A stretch of DNA of 6,249 nucleotides, taken from contig JAOZNZ010000209.1 in assembly GCA_029933535.1 (NCBI GenBank), positions 1 to 6,249 on the forward strand, written 5' to 3'. The notes below the pieces were generated by a model. It ran no database searches and was not told where the DNA came from. It saw nothing but the letters and a program-made list of their open reading frames with translations. A program made the position numbers and the translations under genes. Shown one piece after another: positions 4,823 through 6,249 of this stretch (positions within the stretch are counted from its first letter, which is position 1; each line of letters begins with the position of its first letter). The DNA is from a bacterium. Lineage in GTDB: Bacteria > Auribacterota > UBA3054 > B51-G9.

Positions 4823-5404
4823 ATGTCAAAAAAAATAATGATTATTTGCGGATCCCCGCGAAAAAAAGGCAACACAATGACTTTAGTAAATTGGGCGAAA
4901 ACAGGAGCTGAAGAAACCGGTGCTCAAGTTGAAATAGTAGATGCTGCTCATTTGAATTATAAAACTAACGGCTGTATATCGTGTTACGGTTGTCAAAAAT
5001 CTGATGAATTCAAATGTGTTATTAAAGATGACGCCGCAGAGATTTTAGCTCGCATGGCCGAACAGGATGTTATAATTTTAGCGACGCCGGTATATTTCAT
5101 GGGAGTTTCTGCTCAACTGAAATTAATACTTGACCGAATGTTTTCTCTTGTAAAAATAGTTTCCGAAACGGATATTAAACACTGTCTTCAAAAACCGAAG
5201 TTCGGGTTTATAGTAACAGCAGGTGGTGATGAAAATGGCGGTTTGAATCTTACTATTGAAAATATTAAAGCTGCAACGGGTTTTTTCGGGAAAACGCTTG
5301 AAGTGTTTTCACTGCCTTTAGCGCCGATGAATCCTGAAGATCTTCTTTCGAATCCGGCGCTTAAAGAGAGAACATTAAATTTCGGGAAAAAGCTCGTGGA
5401 ATAA
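4823..5404 (+). CDS. Iron-sulfur flavoprotein-like NAD(P)H-dependent reductase
   Basis: The 193-residue protein has the flavodoxin-like fold of the NADPH-dependent FMN reductase family. The first strand (KKIMIIC) leads to GSPRKKGNT (10-18), the loop that binds the FMN phosphate. Four cysteines follow as Cys51-X2-Cys54-X2-Cys57-X7-Cys65, close to the compact cluster that holds [4Fe-4S] in archaeal and bacterial iron-sulfur flavoproteins. ATPVYFMGVSAQLKLILDR (87-105) is the second flavin-contact region, and TAGG near residue 133 the third. Family members are cytoplasmic, often dimeric, and pass electrons between reduced carriers and small acceptors; the physiological partner is unknown here. 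The length is usual for the family. The gene lies 31 nt after the secreted-protein gene, probably in one transcript. Cluster assembly is inferred from cysteine spacing. Confidence 0.88.
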   Translation: MSKKIMIICGSPRKKGNTMTLVNWAKTGAEETGAQVEIVDAAHLNYKTNGCISCYGCQKSDEFKCVIKDDAAEILARMAEQDVIILATPVYFMGVSAQLKLILDRMFSLVKIVSETDIKHCLQKPKFGFIVTAGGDENGGLNLTIENIKAATGFFGKTLEVFSLPLAPMNPEDLLSNPALKERTLNFGKKLVE

Positions 5405-5466
5405 ATAAAGTTTTCCCTGCAAAATAATGAATAGCAAAATGATTTAAAATTAAAATAAAAGAAATT

Positions 5467-5494
5467 TGGCAGAATAATTTGTGGCAGAATAATT
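5467..5494 (+). repeat. Two 13-bp direct repeats in the convergent intergenic region
   Basis: TGGCAGAATAATT occurs at 5467-5479 and 5482-5494, a 15-bp period. The stretch 5405-5626, between two convergent genes, is otherwise AT-rich and holds no ORF, promoter or stem-loop with a T tract that I can support; a weak AAGAA/TTCTT pairing at 5585-5597 is not convincing as a terminator. The repeat looks like a simple local duplication. Confidence 0.5.
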
Positions 5495-5626
5495 AAGAAA
5501 AGAAAAATAATTTATTGTTTAATAAAAATTAATTTAATTGTATTTGTATTAAAATGGTTCTGTCACTAAATCGTTTTGTCGATAAAGAATTTTTCTTGAA
5601 TTTTGTTGTTTGTTTCAATCTAATAT

Positions 5627-6249
5627 TTACATCGGTATAGAATCGTGATTATTTCCAATTTGACGTTTCCAGTTTACAATCCATGGATCTTTTGTATCTT
5701 CCTGAAACTTCTTTGTTTTTTCTTTTAACTCTTCCAAAACTTTTGCATATTTCGGATCGGAAGCTAAATTGTTTATTTCATCAGGATCTTTTTTTATGTC
5801 ATATAATTCGAATTCCGGTCGATGAAGAAAAGAATTTAACGAACGTTTGCCAAAATTTTTATCGCCGCTTTTAAGTAAACTCTGCCAGGTTTTTGATTTC
5901 CACATATCATTTGCAGTTGGAAATTCCAATGGATGTGCCAAGTTCCATAACAACTTGTATTGCCGCTGCCTTATCACGCGCATAGGATAATACATAGTTA
6001 CTTCATGAAAAGTATGCGATCCATAAACTTCGTCCCAGCCTTTAGGTTTTTCTTCGCTTAATATCGGAATAAAAGACCGCCCGTGAAATTCTGATTTATC
6101 ATATTTTATACCGGCATAATCAAGAATGCTCGGAGCAATATCTGTCCAGCTAACCATCCCGTCACAAACCACCCCGGCATTCGCGGGGCTCGCACCTTTT
6201 TTGATTTGATATGGGTCGCGAACGACACACGGCAATTTCATTCCCGGTT
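5627..6249 (-). CDS. C-terminal part of a heparan N-sulfatase-like sulfatase
   Basis: The frame runs in from the right edge and ends at TAA 5629-5627; 206 residues are visible. They match the C-terminal half of N-sulfoglucosamine sulfohydrolase (SGSH): PGMKLPCVVRDP, VSWTDIAPSILDYAG, SHTFHEVTMYYPMR, then RPEFELYDIKKDPDE, NNLASDPKYAKVLEELK and TKDPWI. Human SGSH shows the same order, including a YPMR segment after HHEVTM and DPWV near the end. Such enzymes remove N-linked sulfate from glucosamine at the non-reducing end of heparan-type chains. The catalytic formylglycine motif, metal ligands and export signal lie beyond the window and cannot be checked. A GC-rich palindrome at 6172-6188 appears to add a short peptide. 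It points toward the flavoprotein gene, 222 bp apart, so it is in a separate transcript. Confidence 0.9.
   Translation of the reverse strand, partial: PGMKLPCVVRDPYQIKKGASPANAGVVCDGMVSWTDIAPSILDYAGIKYDKSEFHGRSFIPILSEEKPKGWDEVYGSHTFHEVTMYYPMRVIRQRQYKLLWNLAHPLEFPTANDMWKSKTWQSLLKSGDKNFGKRSLNSFLHRPEFELYDIKKDPDEINNLASDPKYAKVLEELKEKTKKFQEDTKDPWIVNWKRQIGNNHDSIPM
6172..6188. repeat. GC-rich palindrome inside the second sulfatase gene
   Basis: CCCCG (6172-6176) and CGGGG (6184-6188) form a 5-bp stem around a 7-nt loop, in a gene that is otherwise AT-rich. On the coding strand the region reads Gly-Ala-Ser-Pro-Ala-Asn-Ala-Gly. As recalled from human SGSH, the segment between the conserved Pro and Val-Ser is about six residues shorter. 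This fits a small palindromic element inserted in frame. Confidence 0.5.

Noticed and set aside
5558..5585. GTTCTGTCAC sequence as an insertion-sequence end
   Set aside because: It loosely recalls IS6-type ends, but no matching inverted partner, transposase or target duplication is present in the window.

Overview
The window is AT-rich DNA carrying two different type I sulfatases and a decayed six-hairpin glycosidase, with short leaders and several gene starts that lack a Shine-Dalgarno. This fits a polysaccharide-degrading member of the PVC group (Lentisphaerota, Kiritimatiellota or Planctomycetota). That placement is inferred from gene content; there is no rRNA or other marker gene here.

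Layout, left to right. (1) At the left edge a minus-strand gene starts and leaves the window; only its first codons are visible. A consensus sigma-70 promoter at 182-210 lies about 160 nt upstream of it, and a perfect palindrome sits at 233-252. (2) 354-1232 is the wreck of a six-hairpin (alpha/alpha)6 glycoside hydrolase, with an internal deletion whose junction can be read in the sequence and then a frameshift. (3) 1233-1469 is a non-coding stretch of hairpins and tandem repeats. It ends in a promoter that makes an apparently leaderless mRNA for a solitary VapB-type antitoxin (1470-1670); no vapC follows. (4) 1788-3383 is an intact Tat-exported sulfatase lipoprotein. (5) 3384-3633 holds a long GC-rich imperfect hairpin and an extended -10 promoter. 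(6) 3634-4791 encodes a secreted protein of unknown function and 4823-5404 an iron-sulfur flavoprotein-like reductase; they are probably co-transcribed. (7) 5627-6249, minus strand, is the C-terminal part of a second sulfatase that strongly resembles heparan N-sulfatase (SGSH). It converges on the flavoprotein gene.

Working together: the first sulfatase looks most like the GlcNAc-6-sulfatase group and the second like the N-sulfoglucosamine sulfohydrolase group, so the intact enzymes could act on a heparan-like sulfated glycan. The glycosidase next to them has been lost. The flavoprotein and the unknown secreted protein have no evident link to sulfate removal.

I found no convincing previously undescribed multi-gene system. 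The most unusual material is non-coding: several GC-rich palindromes in an AT-rich background, one of them inside the second sulfatase gene where it appears to encode a short extra peptide; the compact antitoxin promoter/operator; and the left-edge promoter with a long leader.
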